Part shown: one piece after another, positions 44,557-56,811 of the stretch
Layout: every line of letters begins with the position of its first letter
Numbering within the stretch: position 1 is the stretch's first letter
Assembly (NCBI GenBank): GCA_948567375.1
Contig: OX419756.1
Span: forward strand, 39,348,552-39,412,551
Direction: 5' to 3'
Source of the DNA: Lunularia cruciata
Taxonomy: Eukaryota > Streptophyta > Marchantiopsida > Lunulariales > Lunulariaceae
DNA: 64,000 nt
The notes under the pieces: generated by a model
What the model saw: the letters and a program-made list of their open reading frames with translations, nothing else
Databases searched by the model: none
What the model was told of the DNA's origin: nothing
Program-made: the position numbers and the translations under genes

Positions 44557-45215
44557 CCACTCTCCTTCCTGCAAAATTTCCTTCTTGTCCACTCTACACA
44601 ATGCACACTTTCCTTTGAAAATCTTCCTGTCAGCCCTTGTCCCAAAACCCTTCTCTTCCCTTATTAGGCTCTTCTCTCAAAGATCTCCCTGCTGTCCACA
44701 CTCTCCAACCTTTCACAAGCACTCCCTCTTTCTTACAAAAATTCCTGTCCTATAGCCCTTCACAAACCTTTCACATTTTCTTGTGAGAATTCCCTTCCTT
44801 CTCTCTTACTTTCAGGCAGAAAGTCCACTCTAATTGAATGTTCTCTCTTCTGCTTGTTTGTCTTCTCACTCCCAAGCCTTTCACATCAAACCCCCTTCTT
44901 CTCCAAATTCACTCTGTCCAGTACTCAGTCCCTTCACCTTCCAAATCCTCTCTTCCTTGCAACCTTTGATGGCTTTCCTTCTTTCCTACCCTGTAACTTC
45001 CTTCTTTGAATGCTCTTCCTCTTCTATCAAGATAGCCAAAGAACTTCTTCTTTTGAATTCCTAATTCTCTCCCCCTCTTACTCCTCTAAAATGCTCTCTT
45101 TCAATTGATTTCCCCTTTGTTCCCACATGCCACGAGCTATTCCTTTGGGAAAATTCCAGCTTGTGCAGCCTTCTCTCCTTTCTCCCAGGTTCTCTTCCTT
45201 TAATCATCTGCCTGC

Positions 45216-45327
<112 letters not shown>

Positions 45328-46290
45328 ACATCCTTCACGAGGTCTTCCCAACCCCCTCTTTCTCTCAAAGGTTTCTTCTCCTGCACAACCTCATCTCCTT
45401 TGATAATTTCTTTTGTCCCTTTGTGTTCATGTCTAGACCTTTAATGTCTCCTTCAAGAAAATCTCCCTTGCCAGCCATGTCTCAAACCCCTCTCTTTTCT
45501 CTCCTATCACACTCTACTTTTAAAACCCTTACACAAGCTAGCCCTCCCTTTGACTGTTCTCCCCTACTACACTTCATTCTCAAAATCCTTCTATAGGCCA
45601 GTCCTCAAAGCATAGGACTCATTCTCATGTTCAGGCCTCCTCTCATAATCCAAAATCTCTTGCATGTTCAAACAAGATCAGGCCTTCACTCCAAGCATAA
45701 GATATCATTCCACTTCTTGTTCAGACCAGATCAGCCTTCTCTTGAGTTTGCTTTCCCTTCATTTCAAAACCCTCTCATTTGATTCTTGTTCCCATGTCCA
45801 AGCAGCCTACATGCCTCTTCTCATCCCCCCTGGGAATTCTTTGCCTCCCCCAACCTATCTCCTTCCTTCAATATGTCTCCCCTCTATTTTCCCCAAAACT
45901 ACTCCCTATCCTCCACTGTCCAACCTAAACCTCCCATTCTTGTCCTTCTCCTTCCCTTATCCCCCAGCCTTTCCTTCTTTTAAACATGCCTTTTTTCCCT
46001 ATTTTCTGTTCACTTTCCTCTTGAAGCCCAAAAACCCTCTCTTCTTCTTTTCACATGCACTTCCTTTGGGAATTTTCCCTACCAGCCCTTTTGTCATGCC
46101 TTGCTCCTCCAAAAAAAAAAAACTCCTTCTATTTCTGCCTAGCCTCTTCCACTTATCTCCTTGAAAAATTCCCCTTTCCAGCAGGCCTTCACCCTTTAAA
46201 TCCTAAACCCTCTTTTCTCACAATCCTCTTCAAACTTTTCCTCAAAGACCCCAAACTTTTCCTCTTCAGCTTTCAGCTCATGTAACACAC

Positions 46291-47120
46291 AAACTCTAAA
46301 GTTTTTGAACATCCCAAAGAACTCCTGAGCTTATGCCACATAAGAGAAACATTTGAGCTTATGTACCATAAGAGAAACACCTTGAGCTTATGTAACACTC
46401 AAAACTCTTCCAAGCTTATGTAACACTCAAAATAAGTCCCTAGTTTATAGCAACAAAAAACAACCTCCAACTTACCAATGACATAAACAATACTCCCGAG
46501 ACACAATAACATAAAATGCCAAGTCATTGTAACATAAGAAGAAAATAAAACTATCGCACCAAATGGCACCAATGGTATGCATGGGTTATTTTTTGACAAT
46601 AGTGATAGTTAGGATTTTGAGCTCAAGAGGTGAAAGTAGGACCAATTTATTGTGAGTTGAGCTCAAAAAGTGAAATTGAAGGTGGAGGTGGGAGCACATC
46701 CTTTTGTAGAGATTGGACAAAACAGATTTTTCCAATTTAGCTTGAGTGAAGAGTTAGCAGAAGATTTAGTGGTCAGCCAAATTTAGGGATTTATGTTAGA
46801 TTTCATGTCAAATTTATATCCAATTTTGTGAATGGTTTACATAAAATTTTGGCAAGAAGAACTTTGATCCCATTCTCCGATGATCCTTGTAACTCAAAAA
46901 GTAAATAGGTACTCCGATTATGTCATATGCCAAATGGTGGCATAGTCAGTCCGGTGTTGCTTTATGAGATGGAGGTTTTGTTTAGCACAAAACAAAACCT
47001 TCTTGTAATTGGACCCCCTCCATTCTCTACTTCTTGTTTGTGCACCATGTTTGTGTGATGTGACCTAAATTAGAGCATTGGTGCTCTGGTGTGCTCTCAA
47101 TAGTAAGGCTAGAGTGATAA
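46291..47120 (+). other. Leader of E before Gag
   Basis: Repeats of gagcttatgt(a)acac(tc) about 35-50 bp apart occupy 46330-46425. The rest is AT-rich with no frame. It ends where Gag-like sequence starts. Confidence 0.4.
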
Positions 47121-49164
47121 CAAATCAGACTATCTATGTTTCTCTCTGGTGAGACACAAAGTGATGACTTACAAACCGTGAGAGTGCGTGTTGTGATGGC
47201 AGGTTACAGGTTGCTCTTTTCCCTAGTGTAGTTGTCTCAGTTAGAGTTACATTAGTGGGTAGGGTTGGCACTTGGTGGTGCTTGGTTGGTGGTGTTGGCA
47301 CTTGGTGGAGTACTTGCGGGTGGCGGTTTGTGGTTACTTTGTCACGATAGAGTTCTTTGGGGTTTCTAGAAGAGTTAGCTCTACAATACGCAATGGGTTT
47401 ACTCAGAGTGGTGCTTGGTATCAACTTGTATCTCAAGTCCCAATGAGGGAGGAGATTGACTCTAAGTTGGAGTTTGACTCAAGAGCTGATTTAGTTGAGA
47501 GTGCACTTGGTGTGTCCACACTATTATTGTGGGACATGGATGAGATTTATGGGGCCTCCAAAGACCCTAGGTGTTACTCTGGTACAATGGGTACCATTGA
47601 GTTGGATGACTTTATCTAGGAGCTCAATAGTTGGTGTGATCTATAGTAGATGCGGAACCCAACTTCGTTCATACCTTCATGGCATGGAAGGGGTTGTTTC
47701 AACATTTGGAAGGTCCGTTGATAGACGATTACCATGAGTGTAGGAGAGCTCACTTGGAGGAGATTGAGTTATAGAGACAATATTGGTCTCTGAACTATGT
47801 CTCTATCACTTTAGGCTTGGTTGCCGAGAGTTGATTGGCAATACCCATGAGTTCTAGCTTGAGTAGTGTTGGTGGAGCTAGTGGAGGTGCACTAGCTGGA
47901 GATAGTGCTACTATGAGTCGAGGTACTGCGAGGTAGTGTAGTACCAGGGTTTAACCTCATGGTGGAGTTCTTCCAATGTTTGAGGCAAGACTACTAGGAA
48001 GTGCGGATTGACAAGCTGAGGAGCTTGTAGGAGTTCCAACGGAAGGTTGGAGAGAGCCAACATGATGCATACACTCGTAGGAGGTGGCTGATCAGTTTCA
48101 CTCAAGGAGTTACTGAGGCCCAAGCAGTCCAATTTTGGTATGGGATACTGGACAGGGAGTAGAGTTTAGGGTACAACATAGAGTTTGTGATATTATGTTG
48201 TTACAGGCTACTTTGCTCACTTTGGTAGTGGTCTTTGGTTTGGCTGGGCGTATTGAGCTCAACATGGTGGAGGAGAGAGTGGTGACATCTGGATTTGGTA
48301 GGGAGACCTCATCACAACTATGACTTCTTCTAGAGTGCACCACATCCAATTGGTTTTTGAGGACAGGGTGGACAGTCTAGGTCCTATGGAGTAAGTGGAG
48401 GGCCTACTATAATTAGATCTTTACCTTCAATTTTGTGTCAATAGCAGCCAATGAGTAATGGTGTTGCTTGTTGGACTTGTGGTGGATCTCATCATAGGAG
48501 AGAGTGCCCTTAGGGCAGTGGACAGATACCTCTGGTGCATCAAAGCTAGCACAGAGATAGTATGAGCATTGCCATAGATTTGGTCACACTAGTGATTGTG
48601 CCTTGACCTACACCCGGAGTTACGGAGTGGTAGGGCTGCTATAGCAAGCACTAGAAGAGCTCCAATTCATGCAGGACGAGGTGGTGGTAGAGGATCTACA
48701 CCTAGTAGAGGTGTAGTACCTACCCTTACTTGTGATACAGCCATGGCTACTTGCATTGATCAATTAGAGCAGAGATTGGCTAGCATGGCCATTGCTCAGA
48801 GGAGATCAAATTCGGGTGTTGAGGCTTCTACCTCATATGTTGGTGATAAAGATGCTTTGGACTTCATGTGCGGAGCAACATAGATGGATGCATCTACAGT
48901 AGTGATTAGGAGTGTAGTACATGCTCCAGAGCCTAGAGAAGCATCAGTGGAGTTGGATCCACAAAGAGGAGAGGTTGGGAGACAAGTCAGACTTCCCCAA
49001 TCTTTCTTGCTCTTTGAGGCCCTACATACATCATCCATGGCTCCTAGAGGTCCTAGTAGAGGTGTGGTAGGTGGTGATGGGGTGCATGATGGACTACTTA
49101 TTAATCAACCACCTGCTACTACACAGATTGAGTCTAGCATGATGTTGGAGCAGCTAAGCTGATT
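47120..49164 (+). pseudogene. gag region of element E
   Basis: Gag-like phrases include NGFTQSGAWYQLVSQVP and SGTMGTIELDDFI (47390-47617), then a stop-rich core to 48200. A zinc knuckle C-WT-C-GGSH-H-RRE-C is encoded at 48469-48507. A second, incomplete one (CHRFGHTSDC) follows near 48575, and a Gly/Arg-rich basic stretch lies at 48600-48720. The knuckles and position support Gag; the core itself is too broken to assign alone. Confidence 0.6.
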
Positions 49165-49800
49165 ATGCACTACCCTTTGTTTTCAGCTAGTGACATGTTT
49201 ACATTGAGAGTTGACCCAACCCCAATGTTCTGGTTGGTTGCCACGCTTTGTGAGAGTAGGGATGATGTGGTTCCTACTTCTAAAGCAGAGGTCATTGATA
49301 GTGGAGCTGACTTGGTTGAGGAGCATGGGATCCGCTCAACAACCAGTGGTTTATGGCAGGCAACAACGGCTAGATTGGAGGAGTTGCCAGTTAGATCGGC
49401 CTTTGAAAGAGCACGGTTCACACTTGGTGTTGTCGTATTGGATAACCAGAGGAAGACTTTCCATTTGGTGGGACCTTCAAGGAAGGTCTATACACCACAG
49501 AGAGTCTTATTAGACTTTGGTGCACAACCCCTAATATTGGGGAAGGCTGCAATTGTCGGTCTGGAGTTATGGAAGACCGGTGTGGAGAAGTATCCATTCA
49601 GATCCAAACATCTCTAGGTGGTGGTTCAACAAAATACATCACACATGGGGAGCTTGTTGTCTAGGTTCATCCTGGTCACCCAATTGATAGCTTGGTGGTG
49701 AGAGCTCAAGCTATTGCGACAATAGTTGAGTCATATGATGTGCTAGTTGGTGGAGCAATGCTATACCCCATGGGTTTTAGTATTGACTATTGGGAGGAGA
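49165..49800 (+). pseudogene. Protease region of element E, cut by D
   Basis: An open frame to 49617 includes VLLDFGAQPLILGKAAI near 49506, matching the active-site loop of a retroviral aspartic protease, with D-F-G in place of D-S/T-G. After a stop, the sequence DVLVGGAMLYPMG (near 49740) resembles the C-terminal protease motif. The frame is interrupted at 49800 by D and resumes at 56412. Confidence 0.6.
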
Positions 49801-50540
49801 TGCAATACCAAGGGTTAGCCATATGATCTAGATGTGAAATTTGGTTTGGTAACTTCTAGAATGATTTTATACATGATGGTCAAAATAGATTAGATAGAAG
49901 TATCACCAAAAGAGTACTTCTACTAATAGGGTAGAAACCAAAATAGACTTGAGAACCTTAGAACCAATAGCTAGACATATGATTTAAAGGTGAGAATTGG
50001 TTTGGTAACATCTGGAAGGATGTTACACATGATGGACTAAATAGATCAGAAAGAGGTATCACCAAAAGAGGACTTCTACTAATAGAGAAGGAACCAAAAT
50101 ATGCCTGAAATCTTTGAAGGCAATTTTGGAGGCCTAAACGGATGAATTAGGCCTCAAAAATGTGTAGATTCCCCCCCTCCAATGGAGAAAAGGCTGGCCT
50201 TCCCTCCCCCTGCTTTGTCTTGTCAAGAGCTTTCCAACGGTACCTTACTCATGTGATTCTGAGATTCCTACAGGAAGATTTCCTAAAAGATTCCCTTTGG
50301 TCAAAGCTTGTTTGACCAACCAGATAGGACCTAGACCAGACAGGTCACCCATCCAAGTAAGTAATCCAAGGGTAGAGCTTGCTGACATGTCACCTATCTG
50401 TGTCCCTAATCCTATGGTGGAGCTTCCTTGGAGGAGATCCTCTTTGTCTATATAATAAAGAGAAGGTGCTCCCTTGCGGCATCAAATGTTTGAGTGTGCA
50501 ATCTATGTTTTCTCTCTTCTCTTGTCCTCGGAGTATTACA
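49801..50540 (+). repeat. 5' LTR of element D
   Basis: The 740-bp LTR runs from TGCAATACCAAGGG to GGAGTATTACA. It contains two diverged tandem modules of about 155 bp (from 49817 and 49969), each with the phrase gtatcaccaaaagag. A TATA box, tatataata, lies at 50449-50457. Confidence 0.92.
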
Positions 50541-50541
50541 A

Positions 50542-50556
50542 TGGTATCAGAGCAAG
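50542..50556 (+). other. Primer-binding site of D (initiator Met tRNA)
   Basis: TGGTATCAGAGCAAG matches the plant initiator Met tRNA complement exactly over its first 12 bases and starts one base after the LTR. Confidence 0.92.
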
Positions 50557-50680
50557 TGTTCTAGTCCAAGAGAGTGGATCACCCCTCTTGGAATAGCACG
50601 AACTACTGAAACTGAGTAATTTGAGGTGGAGAATATAGAGTAATCACTAGACATAGGAAGGGCTTTAGAGAGCGGATGGG

Positions 50681-50902
50681 ATGGATGCACCGGGGGGACA
50701 ATTTCGCGCACTTAGCTTTCCATTTTCAAACCCATTCCACATGAAGGTTATGTACATCCAGCGTGAGAAGATGAGTGTATTGCTAGTTTATCACTTTGGT
50801 GCAGAATTCATGGACAGAGTGATGAACTCACCAAACCCGATGATTCTACCTGTGGTGATATATGACAGAGAGTGGGATTTGACGATCTACATTCTATTAT
50901 GA
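50681..50902 (+). CDS. Leader ORF 1 of element D
   Basis: This 73-codon ORF starts MDAPGG and contains VMYIQREKMSVLL, HFGAEFMDRV and MILPVVIYDREW, ending IYILL. The frame is intact. The core aligns with leader ORF 2 just downstream and with the small ORFs of A (1853) and B (6099). The TGA stop is four bases before the ATG of leader ORF 2, a spacing that would suit termination-reinitiation. No known domain is recognised. It could be a structural or regulatory leader protein. Confidence 0.6.
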   Translation: MDAPGGQFRALSFPFSNPFHMKVMYIQREKMSVLLVYHFGAEFMDRVMNSPNPMILPVVIYDREWDLTIYILL

Positions 50903-50906
50903 TAAT

Positions 50907-51110
50907 ATGGATATGAATGTCCCAAATCCTCTCCCTTTCAACACTCAAGTAGAAATCCGTTATGTAGTGAGGCCAAAAGTGATGTTTAGAGATTTTGTGG
51001 TTAGGAAATTTGGTGAGGAGTATTTTCAACGAGTGATAGCTTCTGAGGTCCCAATGGTAGTTCCGATAGTTCATGCACCTTCCAAAGTGATTATATTGAC
51101 TCTGTATTGA
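50907..51110 (+). CDS. Leader ORF 2 of element D
   Basis: This 67-codon ORF is intact, with IRYVVRPKVMFRDFV, KFGEEYFQRV and PMVVPIVHAPSK, then ILTLY. It looks like a diverged duplicate of leader ORF 1: the Tyr, Arg, Phe-Gly-x-Glu, Arg-Val, Pro-Met and Pro-x-Val positions coincide. The stop lies 34 nt before the gag ATG at 51145; the leader ORF of A ends 33 nt before its gag ATG. Confidence 0.6.
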   Translation: MDMNVPNPLPFNTQVEIRYVVRPKVMFRDFVVRKFGEEYFQRVIASEVPMVVPIVHAPSKVIILTLY

Positions 51111-51144
51111 AGTAGACGTTAGCAATTGGGTGTTGCAGGAACCA

Positions 51145-52223
51145 TGGATCCGTAGTTGCAAGAGCTGGTGCAAGGAATGCAAGGGATGCTGAATGATTTT
51201 GAGAGATTAAGATGACCATGGAGACATTACAAAGTCAAGTGCAGATCATCAGGAACGATCAAGCCATGCAAGGAGAAGAGCCGTCTCAAAACCCAGTACC
51301 TGCAACCGAAGTACTTGGAGAGGCCTACAAACCTTATCAACGATGAAGCCACATTGCTACTCCGGATGAAGAAGACCTGCAACATCGAGCCTTACAAAGG
51401 GCAGCGTTTGATAGGAGTAGTGGAAAATTGGATCTCGAGAATGAATTGATATTTCCGATTGTTCTCAACAGAGATCACAGAGCATGCTGCATGCGTGTTT
51501 GCATGTGGGTACTTGACCGATAAAGCGCTCACATGGTATGATGCTTGGGAATGATCCATGCTGGCCGAGAGAAGAGAGATCACATGGACAGCAATGCAAG
51601 AAGGACTGTTGAAGAATTTCCAATTGGTGGATTCTATGCAGATGGCTCAAACCTGCCTATGGGGATTGAGACAAAAGAATAGCATACAAGAGTATGTGGA
51701 GGCATTCCTGGATCTACAAGTCGCAATTACCGACATGAGTCTAGCAGAGGCTCTCGACAATTTCAAACAAGGGTTGAAAGAGCGGATTCGCCAAGAAGTC
51801 ATGGTGCAAAACCCTTGCACGGTATTTGAAGCCATTGCTTGTGCGCAAAGAATAGCAGGAGCATTAGGTGGAGGTGAAGGAGTAGTTCTACCTCAACATT
51901 ATCGGGTAGAAATGCCACACATGGGTGGACCAGTACCGATGGAATTGGGCAACCTTCGATTCTGGGATCGAGGAGCACGGCCGCTTCAAGGAGAGCGGGG
52001 GCGGGTAGAAGAACAAAGAGATGGAGTCCCACAAGAAGAAGGGACTCGAGGAGAACAACGTCGTTGTTACAATTGTGGCCGTATTGGGCACATATCTACC
52101 AATTGTCGCACTCGTTTCCCTAGAGGCCCTCGGCCTTCGTATAGGCAATCTTTGAACAACATGGAGAGGCACATTGAAGAGGAGGAGGTGGAAACCACTT
52201 TGGAAAACAAAAATTGCCAGTAA
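51145..52223 (+). pseudogene. gag of element D
   Basis: Gag begins at ATG 51145 (MDP, stop, LQELVQGMQGML). It changes frame at least once before 51558, then is open to 52221. The core shows YLTDKALTWYDAWE, then EGLLKNFQ and SIQEYVEAFLDLQ. A CCHC knuckle C-YN-C-GRIG-H-ISTN-C lies near 52064-52106, followed by a basic tail. The pol frame starts at 52214 in a different register and overlaps the gag end by ten bases. Confidence 0.85.
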
Positions 52224-55200
52224 ATGTACCTCACGGCCTTATTGGCTCAATAAGGAAGCAGACAAGCAAGGGAAGGAAGAAGAATAATGCGCAAAGATCC
52301 CAAAAGGCAACCTCACAATTGATTGTCGTGAATGGAATCCTAGAAGGTAATCAAGTGAGAGTATTAATAGATCCGGGAGCAACAAAGAATTTCTTGTCTC
52401 GCTCTATTGCAATAAGATTGGGAATGGATCTAGAGAGAGATGGAAGTGAAGAAGTAGAGTTACCAAATGGGCAAACAAAGAGGATTGAATCATTACCTAG
52501 ACGGGTAACTCTCTCTATAAGAGAATATCAGGAAGCAATTGAGTGGCGAGTGATACAGTTAGCCCGTTATGATGCAATTTAAGGCATGCCATGGATGGAG
52601 CAGTACAACCCAATGATGGATTGGAGGAAGAAAGTAGTGAGAACCCACCAATGGTCAATCATTGGGGTTAAAGAAAAATCACACAGGTAGAAACTGCCTC
52701 TATATGTCGTAGGGACGACAACTGTCTGTAAGACCGATAGATGTTTTATGGGTCTAATAAGAGAAGTCTAGAGTGCACAACTTGCTGGAAAAATTCTTGA
52801 GAAATTGAAGGATGTGGTGGATGAGTTTCAAGATGTCTTTCTTGATGATCTACCCTCAGGATTACCACCTAAAAGGCGAGTAGATCACAAAATAGAGACA
52901 CTCTCGGGGAAGAGACCTCCTTGTAAGGCCTCATATCGCCTATCACCTCATGAGTTGGAGGAGTGTAAGACTCAAATTGAGGAGATGCTACAGAAAGGGT
53001 TCATCTAACCTAGCGTATCACCATATGGGGCCCTTGTCTTGTTTGTGAAGAAGAAGGATGGTACAATGCGCATGTGCATTGACTATCGAGGTCTCAATTA
53101 GCAAACAGTGAAGAACAAATACCCCTTACCTTGCATGGATGACCTGTTTGATCAACTCCATGGAGCAAGATATTTCACCAAACTGGACTTGCAAAGCGGT
53201 TATAATCAAATCCGAATTGCAGAGGAGGATGTGTACAAAACTGCCTTCCGAACCAAGTATGGCCACTTTGAGTATCTTGTGATGCCTTTTGGCCTCACCA
53301 ATGCACCTGCCACTTTCATGAGCCTAATGAATGACATATTTTGTCCATACTTGGATAAGTCTATTATTGTCTTCTTGGATGATATCTTAGTATATAGTAG
53401 TACGATGACAGAACACAAACAACATCTACGAGAGGTCCTCCAGATTCTAAGACAAAATCAGTTGTACGCCAAAATCTCAAAGTATGAGTTTGGCAAGTTT
53501 GAAGTAGACTACTTAGGGCATAGAGTAAGTGCAGAGAGCATTCAAGTATTGACAGATAAAATAGAGGTCATTCAAAAATGGAATGCCCTAGAAGATCAGA
53601 CTCAACTTAAGAGCTTCTTGGGGTTGATGGGATTCTATCGTAGATTTGTCAAGGACTTCTCCAAGGTTGCACAGCCTTTAACGGCACTACTTGGCAAGGG
53701 GAAGAAGTGGACATGGGGAACCGCACAAGAGTTGGCCTTTCAAGAATTGAAGGCTGCCTTGCTACATGCACCAATCTTGAAATGGTATGACCCAAAACGT
53801 CCAATCAAGTTGGCTACAGATGCATCAAGCGTAGCAATAGGAGCAGTCCTACAACAAGAGTAGCATGATGGATGGCATCCAATTGCATATTTCTCTCGAA
53901 AGTTGTTACCGGCATAGTGCAACTACCACACCACAAAACGGGAAGAGCTGGCCATCGTTCTAGCAACCAAGCATTGGAAGCACTACCTGGGCAAGAAGGC
54001 ATTTGTAATAGAGACAGACCACAAACCTCTAGTCTACCTCGAGACGCAGAAGGATCTATCTCGTCGCCAAATTCGGTGGGCAGAGTGGCGACAATGCTTC
54101 AACATGACAATCACCTACGTGGAAGGTAAGAAACAATTGGCAGATGCATTCACCCGTATGCCAATGGCCAACAACTTGGTGGCAGAGGTTAAGATTAACC
54201 CTAAATTCTGGCAAGAGATTCTAGTTGCTACAAAAACTGATCCACAGATTGTAGAAGCGCAATCGTCTAAAGGTATCACCAGCACCCAAGGACTTACCTT
54301 TCAGAATGGCAGATTATGGATCCCAAATGTCCCAGACTTACGCACCATCATTCTAGCAGAATGTCATGATTCGGCCATTGCAACTCATGTCAGAGTAGAC
54401 AAGACCTTGGATGTAGTCAAGCGCCATTACTATTGGCCCAAGATGAGCAACGACGTGATGGACTATGTGCGTAGCTGCCCACTTTGTCAACAAAACAAAG
54501 CTTCTAATCAAGCTCCTACAGGGCTCCTTCAACCTCTCTCCACTCCTACCCAACGTTGGGAACAAGTGAGTATGGATCTTGTCTACGAATTACCCAAGAC
54601 CACCTCAGGGTTTGACTCCATTGTGGTCTTTGTGGACCGGCTCAGCAAAATGATTCATGTACGCCCTACCACCAAGGAGGTGACCACTCCACAACTAGCT
54701 CAACTATACTTAGATGCAGTCTTTGCTCACCATGGCTTGTCTAGAGTACTCATCATCGATAGAGACACCTAATTCACCAGTTTGTTTTAGCAAACACTCT
54801 TTGGTTTCTTCAAAACCAAGTTTGCCATGTCTATAGCTTACCACCCACAAACAGATGGCCAAATAGAGCGGGCTAATCGCATGATTGAAGACATGTTACG
54901 CGGCTTCACCTTAGAAGAGCAAGAGAGGTGGGACACCCTACTACCATTGGTGGAATTTGCTTACAACAATTCAGTGAATGCCTCCACCCAGGTCACTCCG
55001 TTCTTCCTCATGTATGGTGAGCATCCCTTCACACCTTCTAGCTTGATGAAGATCTGTCCAGTGACTACCAAGGTTGATGCAGTCAACACATTTGTTTCTA
55101 GAATCCAACAAGGTGTGGAGAGCGCCAAGCACAGGTTACAGATTGCACAAAATTGACAAAAGCAGTATGCTGATGCACACCGTCGGCACATGGAGTTCAA

Positions 55201-55648
55201 TGTTGGGGATCAAGTGTGGCTATCGACAACCAACCTCACATTGGTTGGATCTCGTAAGCTCAGACCTTGTTTTATTGGGCCTTTCTCGATTCTTTGTCGC
55301 ATCGACGCTGTGGCCTATCACCTTGAGCTACCACCACATATGAAGATCCATCCAATGTTCCATGTCTCCCTACTATGCAGATATGCTCCCCGATCAAGCC
55401 AAGGTCTTTCCACACATGACATTCAACCTTGTCCGACACTCATTGATGGCATAGAGGAATATGAAGTGGAGCGGATTCTCCAAAAACGCATGCGTGGTAC
55501 TCGCCATCCGCGGGTGGAATATCTAGTACAATGGAAAGGTTACCCCCTCTATGAAGTAGCCTAGGAACCCGCTGCCAATTTGGCACATGCACCGGTGTTG
55601 GTACAAGCATTTGAGCAACAATTGCGCAACGAGGACGTTGCGTCTTAA
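52214..55648 (+). pseudogene. pol of element D (protease, RT, RNase H, integrase, chromodomain)
   Basis: One frame runs from 52214 to the final TAA at 55646. It gives protease LIDPGATKNFLS (D-P-G), RT with CIDYRGLN and catalytic FLDD at 53372-53383, RNase H ([19 protein letters not shown]), integrase zinc module (HYYWPKM.. CPLCQQNKA), D in SMDLVYELP, D in IIDRDT and E in DGQIERANR. It ends with chromodomain EEYEVERILQKR and YLVQWKGYPLYEVA. In-frame stops lie at 52580, 52688, 52769, 53006, 53099, 53861, 53915, 54770, 54788, 55154 and 55562. No frameshift is needed. Confidence 0.92.
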
Positions 55649-55661
55649 AAGGAGGGAGGTC
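55647..55661 (+). other. Polypurine tract of D
   Basis: aaaaggagggaggtc directly precedes the 3' LTR and overlaps the end of pol by two bases. Confidence 0.8.
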
Positions 55662-56406
55662 TATAATACCAAGGGTTAGCCATATGATCTAGATGTGAAA
55701 TTTGGTTTGGTAACTTCTAGAATGATTTTATACATGATGGTCAAAATAGATCAGATAGAAGTATCACCAAAAGAGTACTTCTACTAATAGGGCAGAAACC
55801 AAAATAGACTTGAGAACCTTAGAACCAATAGCTAGACATATGATTTAAAGGTGAGAATTGGTTTGGTAACATCTGGAAGGATGTTACACATGATGGACTA
55901 AACAGATCAGAAAGAGGTATCACCAAAAGGGGACTTCTACTAATAGAGTAGGAACCAAAATATGCCTGAAATCTTTGAAGGCAATTTCGGAGGCCTAAAC
56001 GGATGTATTAGGCCTCAAAAATATGCACATTCTCCCCTCCTCCCTAACAAAGAAAAGGCTGGCCTTCCCTCCCCCCTGATTTGTCTCATCAAGAGCTTTC
56101 CAATGGTACCTTACTCACGTGATTCTGAGATTCCTACAAGAAGATCTCCTAAAAGATTCCCTCTGGTCAAAGCTTGTTTGACCAACCAGATAGGACCTAG
56201 ACCAGACAGGTCACCCATCCAAGTAAGTAATCCAAGGGTGGAGCTTGCTGACATGTCACCTATCTATGTCCCTAATCCTATGGTGGAGCTTCTTTGGAGG
56301 AGATCCTCTTTGTCTATATAATAAAGAGAAGGTGCTCCCTTGGGGCAGCGAATGTTTGAGTGTGCAATCTGTGTTTTCTCTCTTCTCTTGTCCTTGGAGT
56401 ATTATA
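55662..56406 (+). repeat. 3' LTR of element D
   Basis: 745 bp, nearly identical to the 5' LTR by eye. Its outer bases read TA..TA where the 5' copy has TG..CA, consistent with G-to-A and C-to-T changes. It is followed by the target duplication GGAGA. Confidence 0.93.
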
Positions 56407-56411
56407 GGAGA

Positions 56412-56811
56412 CAACTTCCTATAGACCATGTTGGCAGTCTAGTGAGGGATGAGTATGTTGCCTACCAATATGCTTCAGTAATGGCAATCTTGGTTCACTA
56501 TAGTCCGGGACCATGGTAACATCAGTTTCATCTTTTAGTGGTGTTGTTACTTGGCCTGGTGACTTATTGGAGGAGAACACCCATGCAGAGGATACTCCAA
56601 TACCAAAGGATATCACTTGGATTTGGACTACAAGTGAGATTGTTCCATCCACCTTAGATGTTCCATTGTGGATTTTGAAAGAGGCATTGCAGTAGATCGG
56701 TTGGTGCAATAGACTTGGAGTAGAGCCTTTGTACCACCAAGAGATGAGTGTGAGAATGAGCCTCTAGAGTCAATTACCTTGACACCCCTAGATATCACAC
56801 TCATTGCTTGG
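56412..56811 (+). pseudogene. Linker of element E after the D insertion
   Basis: The polyprotein of E continues here (TSYRPCWQSSEG, stop), then a frame reading TWPGDLLEENTHAEDTP and ending LWILKEALQ. I assign no domain. It joins the protease region to the methyltransferase. Confidence 0.5.

Larger units (their letters stand above)
49801..56406 (+). mobile_element. Element D: Ty3/gypsy chromovirus inserted in E
   Basis: LTRs lie at 49801-50540 and 55662-56406, with GGAGA at 49796-49800 and 56407-56411. It is 6.6 kb and structurally complete: primer site, two leader ORFs, Gag with knuckle, protease, RT, RNase H, integrase, chromodomain, polypurine tract. Pol stays in one frame for 3.4 kb but contains 11 in-frame stops, so it is inactive yet without indels. 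It is the best preserved element of the window. Confidence 0.95.

Noticed and set aside
52205-52225. Programmed -1 frameshift at the gag/pol overlap of D
   Set aside because: The overlap and A-rich run are suggestive, but no canonical heptamer lies in the right register, so it is not claimed.
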